A stretch of 64,000 bases of DNA from Iodidimonas sp. SYSU 1G8. Its GTDB lineage: Bacteria; Pseudomonadota; Alphaproteobacteria; SMXS01. Every line of letters starts with the position of its first letter. Position 1 is the stretch's first letter. The notes beneath the pieces were generated by a model. That model was given only the letters and a program-made list of their open reading frames with translations, did no database searches and had not been told where the DNA came from. This document shows positions 16,745-25,003 of the stretch, piece by piece. Both the position numbers and the translations under genes were made by a program. The stretch lies in assembly GCF_039655775.1 (NCBI RefSeq), contig NZ_JBBYXJ010000002.1, positions 372,001 through 436,000 of the forward strand, given 5' to 3'.

Positions 16745-17398
16745 GTGAAACCGTCCTGGGAGATGACCGCTTTGGTGACGGAGACCCTGACGACCGCGCC
16801 GCCCTCCGGCGCGGCCGGCGCCGCGGCCCTTGGCGTCCTGTCCGACGAGACCCTGATGCAACGGGTCGGCGGCGGAGACGAGGCCGCGTACCGCGTGCTG
16901 GTCGAGCGGCATCTGGGCCAGAGCCTGGGTTTCGCGACCCGCGTCCTCGGCGACCGGGCCGAGGCCGAGGAGGCCATGCAGGAGGCGTTCCTGAAGCTCT
17001 GGCGCGGCGCGCCCAACTGGCAGCCGGGCGGCGCCCGGTTCACTACCTGGTTCTACCGGGTCGTGCTGAACCTGTGCATCGACCGGCAGCGCAAGCGGCG
17101 CGGGCGGCTGGTGCCGCTCGATGACGCGGGTGATCCGGCGGACACTCGCCAGGATGCCGAGGCCGATCTGCACGAGCGGCAGGTCGGCAGCCAGATCGAT
17201 GGCGCGCTGGGCGAGTTGCCCGAGCGCCAGCGGGCGGCCATCAGCCTCTGCTACCTGCAGGGTCTGAGCAACAAGGAGGCCGCCGATGTGCTCGACGTGA
17301 ACATCAAGGCGCTGGAAAGCCTGCTGACGCGGGCGCGGGCCGCGCTGAAGCAACGCCTGGCGCCGCTCAGGAACGAGTTGATGGGGACAGAACCATGA
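16745..17398 (+). CDS. ECF-type RNA polymerase sigma factor
   Basis: A sigma70-family factor of 211-217 residues with only regions 2 and 4. Region 2 is AAYRVLVERHLGQSLGFATR through EEAMQEAFLKLWRGAPNW (about 45-88) with the WFYRVVLNLCIDRQRKRRG region 2.4 element; region 4 is LPERQRAAISLCYLQGLSNK followed by AADVLDVNIKALESLLTRAR (about 157-197). It is translationally coupled to a membrane protein and a periplasmic sensor-like gene, so it is probably released from a membrane anti-sigma on an envelope or metal signal. Start is GTG 16745 or ATG 16763; neither has a well-spaced ribosome site. Confidence 0.88.
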   Translation: MKPSWEMTALVTETLTTAPPSGAAGAAALGVLSDETLMQRVGGGDEAAYRVLVERHLGQSLGFATRVLGDRAEAEEAMQEAFLKLWRGAPNWQPGGARFTTWFYRVVLNLCIDRQRKRRGRLVPLDDAGDPADTRQDAEADLHERQVGSQIDGALGELPERQRAAISLCYLQGLSNKEAADVLDVNIKALESLLTRARAALKQRLAPLRNELMGTEP

Positions 17399-17832
17399 CC
17401 GAGAACGAGTTCAGGAACTTGGCCGAGGCCTGGGGCGGCGATCTGGATCGCTGGCCGCGTGACCGGCAGGGCGACGCGCGTCGTTTGCTGCAGCGGTCTG
17501 ACGAGGCGCGCCAGGTGCTGGCCGATGCAGCGGCGCTCGATGCCCTGATCGCGTCGGTGGCGCCCGTCACTCTCGATCCTGCCACGCTGGACAAGGTGAT
17601 GGCCCTGCCGCGCGGAGTCCGGCAGGAGCGCAAGGCGTCGGGCGGCTGGCGATTCGATTTCTCCATGGTGCTGCCGCGCTTCGCCGGTTTGGCCGCCGCC
17701 GCCGTGCTGGGTTTCTATATCGGCACCACCAGCCTGTTCACGCCCGGCCAGACCATGTCGGCACAGGCCGAGACGGTGAACATCAGCGACTATGTGTTCG
17801 GCGAGAGCCTCGACGGAGAAAGCGGATCATGA
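17395..17832 (+). CDS. probable membrane anti-sigma factor
   Basis: A 145-residue protein with a cytosolic N-terminal region of about 90 residues, one transmembrane helix (about 92-115, VLPRFAGLAAAAVLGFYIGT) and a short periplasmic tail. There is no HxxxCxxC zinc motif, so it is not a ZAS-type anti-sigma, but the LAEAWGGDLDRWP opening recurs in small proteins next to ECF factors in alphaproteobacteria. Its ATG overlaps the sigma gene stop (ATGA), which supports an anti-sigma role. The function is inferred from topology and context; no anti-sigma domain is certain. Confidence 0.65.
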   Translation: MTENEFRNLAEAWGGDLDRWPRDRQGDARRLLQRSDEARQVLADAAALDALIASVAPVTLDPATLDKVMALPRGVRQERKASGGWRFDFSMVLPRFAGLAAAAVLGFYIGTTSLFTPGQTMSAQAETVNISDYVFGESLDGESGS

Positions 17833-18329
17833 CGCGCGCGGAAAAGTGGCTGCTTGCCGGGCTGGGCATCTCGGTCGCCCTCAACGGACTGTTCGCGGCG
17901 ATGATTTTCTTCCATCCCGGACATCCTCGCGACCGTCATGGCCCGGATGTGCGGCTTGGCCGCATGGAAGAACACCTCTCCGCCAACTCTCGCGCCGTTC
18001 TGAAAGAGACCGTGCAGGCGCGGCGCGACACCCTCGCTTCGGAGTTCGGGGCCATGCGCGACGCGCGGCAGGGCGTCGCCGATGCCCTGGCCGCCGAGCC
18101 GTTCGACCAGGCCGCTCTCGAGGCGGCGCTCGCCAGGGTGCGCGAGCATCAGGATGTGATCCAGGAAACGGTTCAGGCGAGTTTCGTCGATGCCGCCTCA
18201 AAGCTGCCACGCGACGAGCGTATCAAGCTGGCCAAGGGCGGCGAGCGCTTCATGCGCCGGATGTTCGATCCACGCCGTGACGAAAAGCGGGATCGACCGC
18301 CCCCGCCCCTGCTGGAACCTCATCCCTGA
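17829..18329 (+). CDS. periplasmic heavy-metal-sensor-like protein (CnrX/CpxP-like)
   Basis: A 166-residue protein with an N-terminal membrane anchor (about 7-27) and a mostly helical periplasmic domain rich in Arg, Glu and Ala (about 40-140). The pattern matches the heavy-metal-resistance/Spy-CpxP-CnrX group, in which CnrX senses nickel or cobalt with the CnrY/CnrH sigma system. HPGHPRDRHGP after the anchor has three His residues that could bind metal. It overlaps the preceding gene by 4 bases, completing a sigma, anti-sigma, sensor trio. The metal is not determined. Confidence 0.6.
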   Translation: MTRAEKWLLAGLGISVALNGLFAAMIFFHPGHPRDRHGPDVRLGRMEEHLSANSRAVLKETVQARRDTLASEFGAMRDARQGVADALAAEPFDQAALEAALARVREHQDVIQETVQASFVDAASKLPRDERIKLAKGGERFMRRMFDPRRDEKRDRPPPPLLEPHP

Positions 18330-18496
18330 CCGGCAACGGGGGCCGCGTGGGACCCTCGAGATGGCGGTGTTTCCCGAAAGCGGCAACGTCCCGCCGCTGT
18401 CCGGCCTGATCCGGGGTTAAATTTCCCTCCACCCGTTGCGCCCACGGTCTATCCGGCGCATACAGGTGGTAGGTCAGTGGGAAACGCCCGATCCCC

Positions 18497-19420
18497 ATGC
18501 AGATTTACCTGCCCATCGCCGAACTCTCCATCAACGTCTTCCTGATCCTGGGACTGGGCGGCGGTGTGGGATTCCTGTCGGGCATGTTCGGTGTCGGCGG
18601 CGGGTTCCTGCTGACGCCACTGCTGATCTTCGTCGGCATTCCGCCGGCTGTCGCAGTCGGCACGCAGGCGAATCAGATCCTGGCCTCCTCCGTCTCCGGC
18701 GTCATCGCCCATTGGCGGCGCGGCGGCGTCGATTTCAAGATGGGCGCGGTGCTGATGTCCGGCGGCGTGCTCGGCTCGGGCGTTGGCATGGTGATCTTCG
18801 ATCTGCTGCGCTCGCTCGGGCAGGTCGAGCTGCTGATCTCGCTCAGCTACGTGATCTTCCTCGGCACCGTCGGCGGGCTGATGATGAACGAAAGCGTGCG
18901 GGCCATCCTGCGCGCCCGGCGCGGCATGCCGCTGCCCAAGCGCCGCCGGCACGATGATCTGGCGCACCGGCTGCCGTGGAAGATGCGCTTCCGCAAGTCC
19001 AAGCTCTACATCAGCGTCATCCCGCCCATCGCCATCGGCTTCTTCACCGGCGTGCTGTCGGCCATCATGGGCGTCGGCGGCGGCTTCATCATGATCCCGG
19101 CGATGATCTACATCCTTGGCATGGCGACCAGCGTCGTCATTGGCACCTCGCTATTCCAGATCATCTTCGTCACCGCCACCGTTACCCTGCTGCACGCCAC
19201 CACCACCTACACGGTCGACGTGATGCTGGCGCTAATCCTGGTGGCGGGCGGTGTCATCGGGGCTCAGTTCGGGGCGCGGGCCGGCATGAAGCTGAAGGGC
19301 GAACATTTGCGCGCCCTGCTGGCGCTGGCGGTGATCACGGTGTGCCTCGGGCTTGCCTGGGGCCTCGTGGCCACGCCCAGCCACAGATACTTCGTCTCGA
19401 CTCTGGTGGATGCCGAATGA
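18497..19420 (+). CDS. TauE/SafE family permease
   Basis: A 307-residue membrane protein with about eight helices in two repeated halves, each opening with a glycine-rich motif: GGGVGFLSGMFGVGGGFLLTP (about residues 21-41) and FFTGVLSAIMGVGGGFIMIP (about 182-201). These duplicated G-x-G-G-G motifs are the hallmark of the sulfite/organosulfonate exporter family. The central loop is basic (RARRGMPLPKRRRHDD) and cytosolic. The anion is unknown. The next gene begins in its last codons, and this pair is a recurrent arrangement, so the downstream secreted protein is probably its partner. Confidence 0.88.
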   Translation: MQIYLPIAELSINVFLILGLGGGVGFLSGMFGVGGGFLLTPLLIFVGIPPAVAVGTQANQILASSVSGVIAHWRRGGVDFKMGAVLMSGGVLGSGVGMVIFDLLRSLGQVELLISLSYVIFLGTVGGLMMNESVRAILRARRGMPLPKRRRHDDLAHRLPWKMRFRKSKLYISVIPPIAIGFFTGVLSAIMGVGGGFIMIPAMIYILGMATSVVIGTSLFQIIFVTATVTLLHATTTYTVDVMLALILVAGGVIGAQFGARAGMKLKGEHLRALLALAVITVCLGLAWGLVATPSHRYFVSTLVDAE

Positions 19421-20163
19421 TCCGCTGGCTCGCCGTCCTGCTGTTGATGCTGTCGCCGGCCCCGGCGCTCGCCGTGTCGCTCGCCACCGACCTGTCGAGC
19501 CGCGAGATCGCCATCACGTCGAGCTTCAACGGCACCAGCCTGCTGTTGTTCGGGTCGAAGAACGCCGGGCGCGGCGCGGGCGATGTCGACATCATCGCCG
19601 TGGTCCATGGCCCCGAACAGCCCATGACCATCTACCGCAAGCAGCGGGTCGCCGGCATCTGGGTCAACAGCCGGCCGGTGCGGTTCCACAACGTGCCGGG
19701 CTTCTACGCCATCGCCAGCAATCGGCCGCTCGAAGAGATCGCCGACGCCGACTATCTGCGGCGCGAGAATATAGGTCCGACCAATCTGGTGCTGCTGTCG
19801 GTCGAGGATGTGGGTCTCGATGAACTCGCCGATCTGCGCCGGGCCATCGTCGACGACCGCCGCCGCGCGGGCATGTACATCGCCGAGAATGACGCGGTCA
19901 CGTTCCCGGCGGGCGACCTGTTCCGCGCCAACATCTTCTTTCCTGCCCGCGTGCCTGTCGGCGACTACCGGGTCATCGTGCGGATGATGCGCGACGGGCG
20001 CGAGATCGGGCGCACCACCACCGTCGTCACCGTGGGCAAGCAGGGGCTGGAACAGTGGATTTACACCACGGCGCACAGCCAGCCGCTCGCCTACGGGCTG
20101 GCCGCGATCCTGATCGCCGTCGCGGCGGGCTGGACCGCGGCCCTGGTATTCCGCCCCCGCTAG
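19417..20163 (+). CDS. TIGR02186-like membrane-anchored periplasmic protein, TauE partner
   Basis: A 248-residue protein with a signal peptide (MIRWLAVLLLMLSPAPALAV), a beta-rich periplasmic domain (about 20-215) and a C-terminal membrane helix (about 222-243) ending in F-R-P-R. Blocks such as SREIAITSSFNGTSLLLFGS and VVHGPEQPMTIYRKQRVAGIW are those of the conserved family TIGR02186, found beside TauE/SafE permeases in alphaproteobacteria. Its ATG overlaps the permease stop (ATGA at 19417-19420). Biochemical function is unknown. Confidence 0.75.
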   Translation: MIRWLAVLLLMLSPAPALAVSLATDLSSREIAITSSFNGTSLLLFGSKNAGRGAGDVDIIAVVHGPEQPMTIYRKQRVAGIWVNSRPVRFHNVPGFYAIASNRPLEEIADADYLRRENIGPTNLVLLSVEDVGLDELADLRRAIVDDRRRAGMYIAENDAVTFPAGDLFRANIFFPARVPVGDYRVIVRMMRDGREIGRTTTVVTVGKQGLEQWIYTTAHSQPLAYGLAAILIAVAAGWTAALVFRPR

Positions 20164-20220
20164 GCCCCGCCAGCGCCCCGCTGAGCCCACAATTCCACTT
20201 AAAGTGATTTCTGAACAACG

Positions 20221-20245
20221 GGAACCCGACCGTTCAGGAAGCGTT
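20221..20245 (+). promoter_or_regulatory. EcfG-type general-stress promoter upstream of rpoH
   Basis: GGAAC at 20221-20225, 16 bases, then CGTT at 20242-20245. This is an exact match to the alphaproteobacterial EcfG/RpoE2 consensus GGAAC-N16/17-CGTT. It lies about 75 bases before the rpoH start codon. A short direct repeat GTTCAGG (20232 and 20243) overlaps it. Confidence 0.7.
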
Positions 20246-20319
20246 CAGGTTTCCAGCATCATTGTTCAACGTGACGAGGGCACGGAATCCCTAGGTTCCA
20301 CGATCCAATCGGGGTGACG

Positions 20320-21192
20320 ATGTCGAGAGCTACTTTTGTTGCAGACGAGAATTTGGGCCGGTTCCTGAAGGAAATGCGGCGCTTCAATGTTCTCGATGCC
20401 CAGACCGAACAGGAACTGGCCCTGGCATGGCAGCGCGAGCGCTGCCCGCACGCGGCCGAACAGCTGGTCGGCAGTCACCTTCGCCTGGTGGTGAAGGTCG
20501 CCAAGAGCTTTCGCGGCTATGGCCTGCCGCTGGGCGAGCTCGTCGCGGAGGGCAATGTTGGGCTGATGCAGGCCATCGACCGCTTCGAGCCGGAACGCGG
20601 CTTCCGCCTGTCCACCTATGCCCTCTGGTGGATCCGCGCGACCATCCAGGAATACGTGCTCCGGTCGTGGTCCATGGTCAAGCTTGGCACCACCTCGGCC
20701 CAGAAGAAGCTTTTCTTCAATTTGCGGCGCCTGAAGACCAATCTGCGCGCCATCGAGGAAGACACGCTGACGCCCGAGCAGGTCTCGTTCATCGCCCACC
20801 AGTTGCAGGTGAGCGAGGAAGACGTGATCAGCATGAACCAGCGCCTCTTTGGCCGCGACCAGTCGCTGAACGTGTCGATCTCGGACGAGGACGACACCGA
20901 ATGGCAGGACTGGCTGGAGGATGGCGAGATTTCGCAGGAGGAGATGCTGGCCGAGAACGACCAGATGTCCAAGCGCCGCGCCCTGATGAGCCGCTGCCTG
21001 ACCTTTCTCGATCAGCGCGAGCAGCACATCCTGATCAACCGCCGCCTGCGCGACGACCCGCCGACCCTCGACGCCCTCTCGCAGGAACACGGCATCTCGC
21101 GCGAGCGCGTCCGCCAGATCGAGGTTCGGGCGTTCGAGAAGCTGAAACGGATCATGCGCAGCCCCGACATGCCGGCGGCCTACGCAGCCTGA
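20320..21192 (+). CDS. rpoH: RNA polymerase sigma-32 factor
   Basis: A 290-residue group 3 sigma factor. Region 2 contains LRLVVKVAKSFRGYGLPLGE, LVAEGNVGLMQAIDRFEPER and STYALWWIRATIQEYVLRSW; the RpoH box AQKKLFFNLRRLKTNLRAIE (about 127-146) identifies a heat-shock factor; region 4.2 is LDALSQEHGISRERVRQIEV (about 250). ATG 20320 has GGGG 6 bases upstream; a GTG two codons earlier is possible. The EcfG-like promoter suggests it belongs to the general stress cascade, as described for RpoH2 proteins of other alphaproteobacteria; whether a second rpoH exists elsewhere is not visible. Confidence 0.93.
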   Translation: MSRATFVADENLGRFLKEMRRFNVLDAQTEQELALAWQRERCPHAAEQLVGSHLRLVVKVAKSFRGYGLPLGELVAEGNVGLMQAIDRFEPERGFRLSTYALWWIRATIQEYVLRSWSMVKLGTTSAQKKLFFNLRRLKTNLRAIEEDTLTPEQVSFIAHQLQVSEEDVISMNQRLFGRDQSLNVSISDEDDTEWQDWLEDGEISQEEMLAENDQMSKRRALMSRCLTFLDQREQHILINRRLRDDPPTLDALSQEHGISRERVRQIEVRAFEKLKRIMRSPDMPAAYAA

Positions 21193-21217
21193 CGGCGGCC
21201 TGCGCAGCCTAACGGCG
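21178..21217 (+). repeat. 20-bp tandem duplication across the rpoH stop codon
   Basis: GCCTACGCAGCCTGACGGCG (21178-21197) is followed directly by GCCTGCGCAGCCTAACGGCG (21198-21217), differing at two positions. The first copy contains the last codons and stop of rpoH; the second is untranslated. Confidence 0.85.
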
Positions 21218-21235
21218 GATTGAGAGCCCCTTTCG

Positions 21236-21275
21236 GAAACGGCCTCCCGTACACGGCGGGAGGCCGTTTCTTTTT
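21236..21275 (+). terminator. terminator of rpoH
   Basis: GAAACGGCCTCCCG (21236-21249) pairs perfectly with CGGGAGGCCGTTTC (21257-21270), followed by TTTTT. It serves rpoH; read in the other direction there is no T tract. Confidence 0.92.
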
Positions 21276-21278
21276 GTC

Positions 21279-22436
21279 TCAGCCCCGGCGCTGCCCTGGC
21301 AGCCACTCTTTCAGCCGCCGCGCCGCTTCCGCCATGTCGGCGCCGGTGCCGGAGAAGCACATGCGGATGAAGCGGTGGCCGTCGATCTCGTCGAAATCCG
21401 TGCCGGGCACCGTGGCGACGCCCGCGCCCTCCAGCATGTCGCGGCAGAACGCCGCGCTGTCGCCGGTGAAGGCCGACACGTCGGCGTAAAGATAGAACGC
21501 GCCCTGCGGGTCGGCGAAGCGCAGGCCCAGCGGCGCCAGCTCGGCCAGCAGCAGGTCGCGGTTCGCCCGGTACTGGTCGACGCGCGCGTCCAGTTCCTGC
21601 GTGCACTCGAACGCCGCCAGCGCCGCGTGCTGGGCGATGGTCGGCGGTGAGATGAACAGGTTCTGCGCCAGCCGCTCCACCGGGCGGATCAGCGCCTCGG
21701 GCACCACCATCCAGCCGATGCGCCAGCCGGTCATGCAGTAATATTTCGAAAAGCTGTTGATGACGATGGCGTCCGGGTTGAACGACAGCGCCGTCACCTG
21801 GTCGCCGCCGAACACCATGCGGTGATAGATCTCGTCTGAAATCAGCCGGATTCCCCGCTCGGCGCAGGCATCGCCCAGTGCCTGCATGCCGGGGCCGTCG
21901 ATCATGGTCCCGGTCGGATTGGACGGGCTGGCGACCAGCAGGCCGTCCAGCCGCTCGGCGAAGGCCAGATGCGCCGGCGTCGGCTGGAAATTGTCGGCGA
22001 GGCTGGTGCGCAGCTCCACCGCCTCGATGCCCAGCGTCCGCATGATCCGCTCATAGGGCGGATAGCAGGGACGGCCGATCGCCATCCGGTCGCCCATGTC
22101 GAAACAGGCGGTGAAGGCCAGCGTGAACGCCGCCGATGATCCGGTGGTCACCACGATCCGGCGCGGGTCCACGTCGGCGCCATACGCCTCGCCATAATGC
22201 CGGGCGATGCGCTCGCGCAGCGGCGCGATGCCCAGCGCCACCGTATAGCCGCTCCGCCCCGCCCGCATGGCCGCTTCCGCCGCCGCCACCACCGGCGCCG
22301 GCGTCGGCAGCCCGGGCTCGCCCACCTCCATGTGGATGACATGCCGCCCCTGCGCCTCCAGCGCGGCGGCCGCGGTCATCACGTCCATCACGCGAAAGGC
22401 GGGAATGTCGCTGCGGCGGGAAATCTTCGGGCTCAT
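21279..22436 (-). CDS. PLP-dependent class I/II aminotransferase
   Basis: A 385-residue fold-type I transaminase of the aspartate aminotransferase superfamily. The opening ISRRSDIPAFRVMDVMTAAA and HMEVGEPGLPTPAPVV is shared with a conserved alphaproteobacterial subgroup; SPSNPTGTMI (about 170) and ISDEIYHRMVF carry the Asn and Asp/Tyr that hold PLP; NSFSKYYCMTGWRIGWMVVP (about 220-239) has the Schiff-base lysine and phosphate-binding Arg; the substrate Arg is in RFIRMCFSGT near the end. The amino donor is not predictable. The start is set at 22436 by family alignment; an in-frame ATG lies at 22478. Confidence 0.88.
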   Translation of the reverse strand: MSPKISRRSDIPAFRVMDVMTAAAALEAQGRHVIHMEVGEPGLPTPAPVVAAAEAAMRAGRSGYTVALGIAPLRERIARHYGEAYGADVDPRRIVVTTGSSAAFTLAFTACFDMGDRMAIGRPCYPPYERIMRTLGIEAVELRTSLADNFQPTPAHLAFAERLDGLLVASPSNPTGTMIDGPGMQALGDACAERGIRLISDEIYHRMVFGGDQVTALSFNPDAIVINSFSKYYCMTGWRIGWMVVPEALIRPVERLAQNLFISPPTIAQHAALAAFECTQELDARVDQYRANRDLLLAELAPLGLRFADPQGAFYLYADVSAFTGDSAAFCRDMLEGAGVATVPGTDFDEIDGHRFIRMCFSGTGADMAEAARRLKEWLPGQRRG

Positions 22437-22540
22437 GGGCAAGGCTTTCAGCACGGACAGACCCGCCAATTCCCTCATGTGCCCGCTTCGATCAAGACAT
22501 TTCCGGTCATTCCCCCTATTTTCCCTGAGGGAGGAACCGC

Positions 22541-25003
22541 ATGACCGATCCGAAGACCGCCGCCACGCTGGCCCCCGCGCCGGACCATCTGCCGTTGCCC
22601 GGCGACGCCCTGTGCGGCCGGTGCGATTCGTCGGCGCTGGGCTTCGAGACCACCGCCGAGATCACCGAGGCCAATGGCGTCATCGGCCAGCAGCGCGCCG
22701 TCGAGGCCATCGACTTCGCGCTGGGCATGGACAAGCCGGGCTACAATCTGTTCGCCGTTGGCCCGCGCGGCACCGGCAAGCACCGGCTGGTCGCGGGCAT
22801 CGTGCAGGACACCGCCCGGCAGCGTCCCGCCGACCGCGACTGGGCCTATGTCCACAATTTCGAGGACGAGCGCCGCCCGCGCGCGCTGGCCCTGCCGGCC
22901 GGACGCGGCGCCGGGTTCGACAAGGCCATGGATCAGCTGGTGCGCGACATGCGCGCCGGCCTCGCCACCGCCTTTGGCGGCGAGGATTACCGCAACGCCG
23001 TCCAGAGCATCCAGGAGCATGTGGAGCGTCACCAGGCCGAGGCGCTGGACGCCATGCGCGCCAAGGCGGCGGAAAAGAACATCTCGCTGCTCAGCACGCC
23101 CATGGGTTTCGGCTTCGCCCCGCTGGAGAACGGCAAGGTGATGGAGCCCGAGGCCTTCAACCAGCTGCCCGAGGACGCGCGCAAGCGGATCGAGACCGAT
23201 ATCGCCGCGCTGCAGGAGGCCATGCGCGAGGCCATGCAGCAGATGCCGGCGCTGCTCAAGGACGTGCGCCGCAAGATCGAGGAACTGAACCGGGAAACGG
23301 CCGAGTTCGCCATCGGCGGCCTGATCCGCGCGGTGCGCGAGCGCTACGCCGACCTTGCCGACGTGGCCGCCTATCTGGACGCGGTGCAGGCCGACCTCAA
23401 GGACAATATCGACCAGTTCCTGAAGGGTCAGGCGCCGCAGGAAAGCGGCGAGGGCAAGCCGCCATCGCCCGCGCCGCCCGATCCGGACGTGTTCTTCCGG
23501 CGCTACAAGGTCAATCTGATCGTCGAGCATGCCGAGGGCGCCACGGCGCCCGTGGTGTTCGAGGACGAGCCGACCTATGAACGCCTGATCGGCCGCATCG
23601 AGCACCGGGCCGAGATGGGCGCGCTGGTCACCGATTTCAGCATGATCCGCGCCGGCGCGCTGCACCGGGCCAATGGCGGCTACCTGATCCTCGACGCGCG
23701 CAAGGTGCTGATGCAGCCGCTGGCGTGGGAAGGGTTGAAGCGGGCGCTGCGGGCCGGCGAAATCCGCATCGAGGCGGTGTTCACCGCCATGGGCCTGCCC
23801 GCCACCAACATGCTGGAGCCCGAGGGCATTCCCCTGTCGGTCAAGGTGCTGCTGATGGGCGAGGGCAACGTCTACTATCCGCTGCAGGCCTACGACCCGG
23901 AATTCTCCGGCCTGTTCAAGGTGCTGGCCGACTTCGACGAGCGCGTCGTGCGCACCGACGAGAACATCCTGAAGATGGCGCGCCTCGTCGCCGCCCGCGC
24001 GCGCGGCGACAATCTGAAGCCGTTTCACCGGCAGGCCGTGGCGCGGCTGATCGACGACATGTCGCGCGAGGAGGAGGATTCCGAGCGCCTGTCGGCCAAT
24101 GTGGAGCATCTGACCGACCTGATGCGCGAATCCGACTATCTCGCCGGTAAGGCGGGCCGCGAGGTCGTGATGGAAGAGGATGTGGAGGCTGCCATCGACG
24201 CCCGCCGCCGGCGGGTCAGCCGGATCGCCGAGCGCATGCAGGCCGAAACGGTCCGCCAGACCGTGCTGGTCGACACGGCCGGCGCCATGGTCGGCCAGAT
24301 CAACGGTCTCTCGGTCTACAGCATCGGCGCCGCCGCCTTCGGCAAGCCGGCGCGGATCACCGCGCGGGTCTGGCTCGGCCGCGGCGACGTCATCGACATC
24401 GAACGCGCGGTGGCGCTGGGCGGGCCGCTCCACTCCAAGGGCGTGATGATCCTGTCGGGCTATCTCGGCGCGCAATATTCCCAGGACATGCCGCTGTCCC
24501 TGTCCGCGACCCTGGTGTTCGAGCAGTCCTATGGCGGCGTCGATGGCGACAGCGCCTCCTCGGCCGAGCTCTACGCTCTGCTCTCGGCGCTTGCCGACGT
24601 GCCGATCTTCCAGCATTTCGCGGTGACCGGGTCCGTGAACCAGCGCGGCCAGGTGCAGGCCATCGGCGGCGTCAACGAGAAGGTCGAGGGCTTCTTCGAC
24701 CTGTGCGCCGCGCGCGGCCTGAACGGCAGGCAGGGCGTGCTGATCCCCACCGCCAACGTGAAGCACCTGATGCTGCACCGCCGGGTCATCGACGCGGTGC
24801 GCGCCGGCCAGTTTCATATCCATGCGGTCTCCAGCATCGACCAGGGCATCGAGATCCTGACCGGCGTCGCCGCCGGCAAGGCCGACGACACCGGCGCGTT
24901 TCCGCCCGGCACCATCAATGCCCGCGTCGCCGCCCGCCTGCATGGTTTCGCCGAGGCGCGCCAGCGCTTCGGCGCCCCGCCCCGCTGGGAAACCGACGCA
25001 TGA
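22541..25003 (+). CDS. Lon-family (S16) ATP-dependent protease, AAA_32 type
   Basis: An 820-residue protein with an N-terminal AAA-like region and a C-terminal Lon proteolytic domain. The catalytic serine is S671 in GVDGDSASSAELYALLSALA and the lysine is K714 in IGGVNEKVEGFFD; the 43-residue spacing equals that of E. coli Lon S679/K722. The Walker A is GPRGTGKH at residues 74-81, with His in place of the usual Ser/Thr, as tolerated in YcbZ-like Lon relatives. There is a long helical insert (about 190-330) and no classical Lon N-domain. It overlaps the Usp-like gene by 4 bases, suggesting a shared stress role. Confidence 0.85.
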   Translation: MTDPKTAATLAPAPDHLPLPGDALCGRCDSSALGFETTAEITEANGVIGQQRAVEAIDFALGMDKPGYNLFAVGPRGTGKHRLVAGIVQDTARQRPADRDWAYVHNFEDERRPRALALPAGRGAGFDKAMDQLVRDMRAGLATAFGGEDYRNAVQSIQEHVERHQAEALDAMRAKAAEKNISLLSTPMGFGFAPLENGKVMEPEAFNQLPEDARKRIETDIAALQEAMREAMQQMPALLKDVRRKIEELNRETAEFAIGGLIRAVRERYADLADVAAYLDAVQADLKDNIDQFLKGQAPQESGEGKPPSPAPPDPDVFFRRYKVNLIVEHAEGATAPVVFEDEPTYERLIGRIEHRAEMGALVTDFSMIRAGALHRANGGYLILDARKVLMQPLAWEGLKRALRAGEIRIEAVFTAMGLPATNMLEPEGIPLSVKVLLMGEGNVYYPLQAYDPEFSGLFKVLADFDERVVRTDENILKMARLVAARARGDNLKPFHRQAVARLIDDMSREEEDSERLSANVEHLTDLMRESDYLAGKAGREVVMEEDVEAAIDARRRRVSRIAERMQAETVRQTVLVDTAGAMVGQINGLSVYSIGAAAFGKPARITARVWLGRGDVIDIERAVALGGPLHSKGVMILSGYLGAQYSQDMPLSLSATLVFEQSYGGVDGDSASSAELYALLSALADVPIFQHFAVTGSVNQRGQVQAIGGVNEKVEGFFDLCAARGLNGRQGVLIPTANVKHLMLHRRVIDAVRAGQFHIHAVSSIDQGIEILTGVAAGKADDTGAFPPGTINARVAARLHGFAEARQRFGAPPRWETDA

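Noticed and set aside
22475-24943. An 822-codon open frame opposite the Lon-like gene
   Set aside because: Composition (His, Gln, Gly, Ala rich) is that of an antisense shadow; the plus-strand gene carries the catalytic dyad and family motifs.
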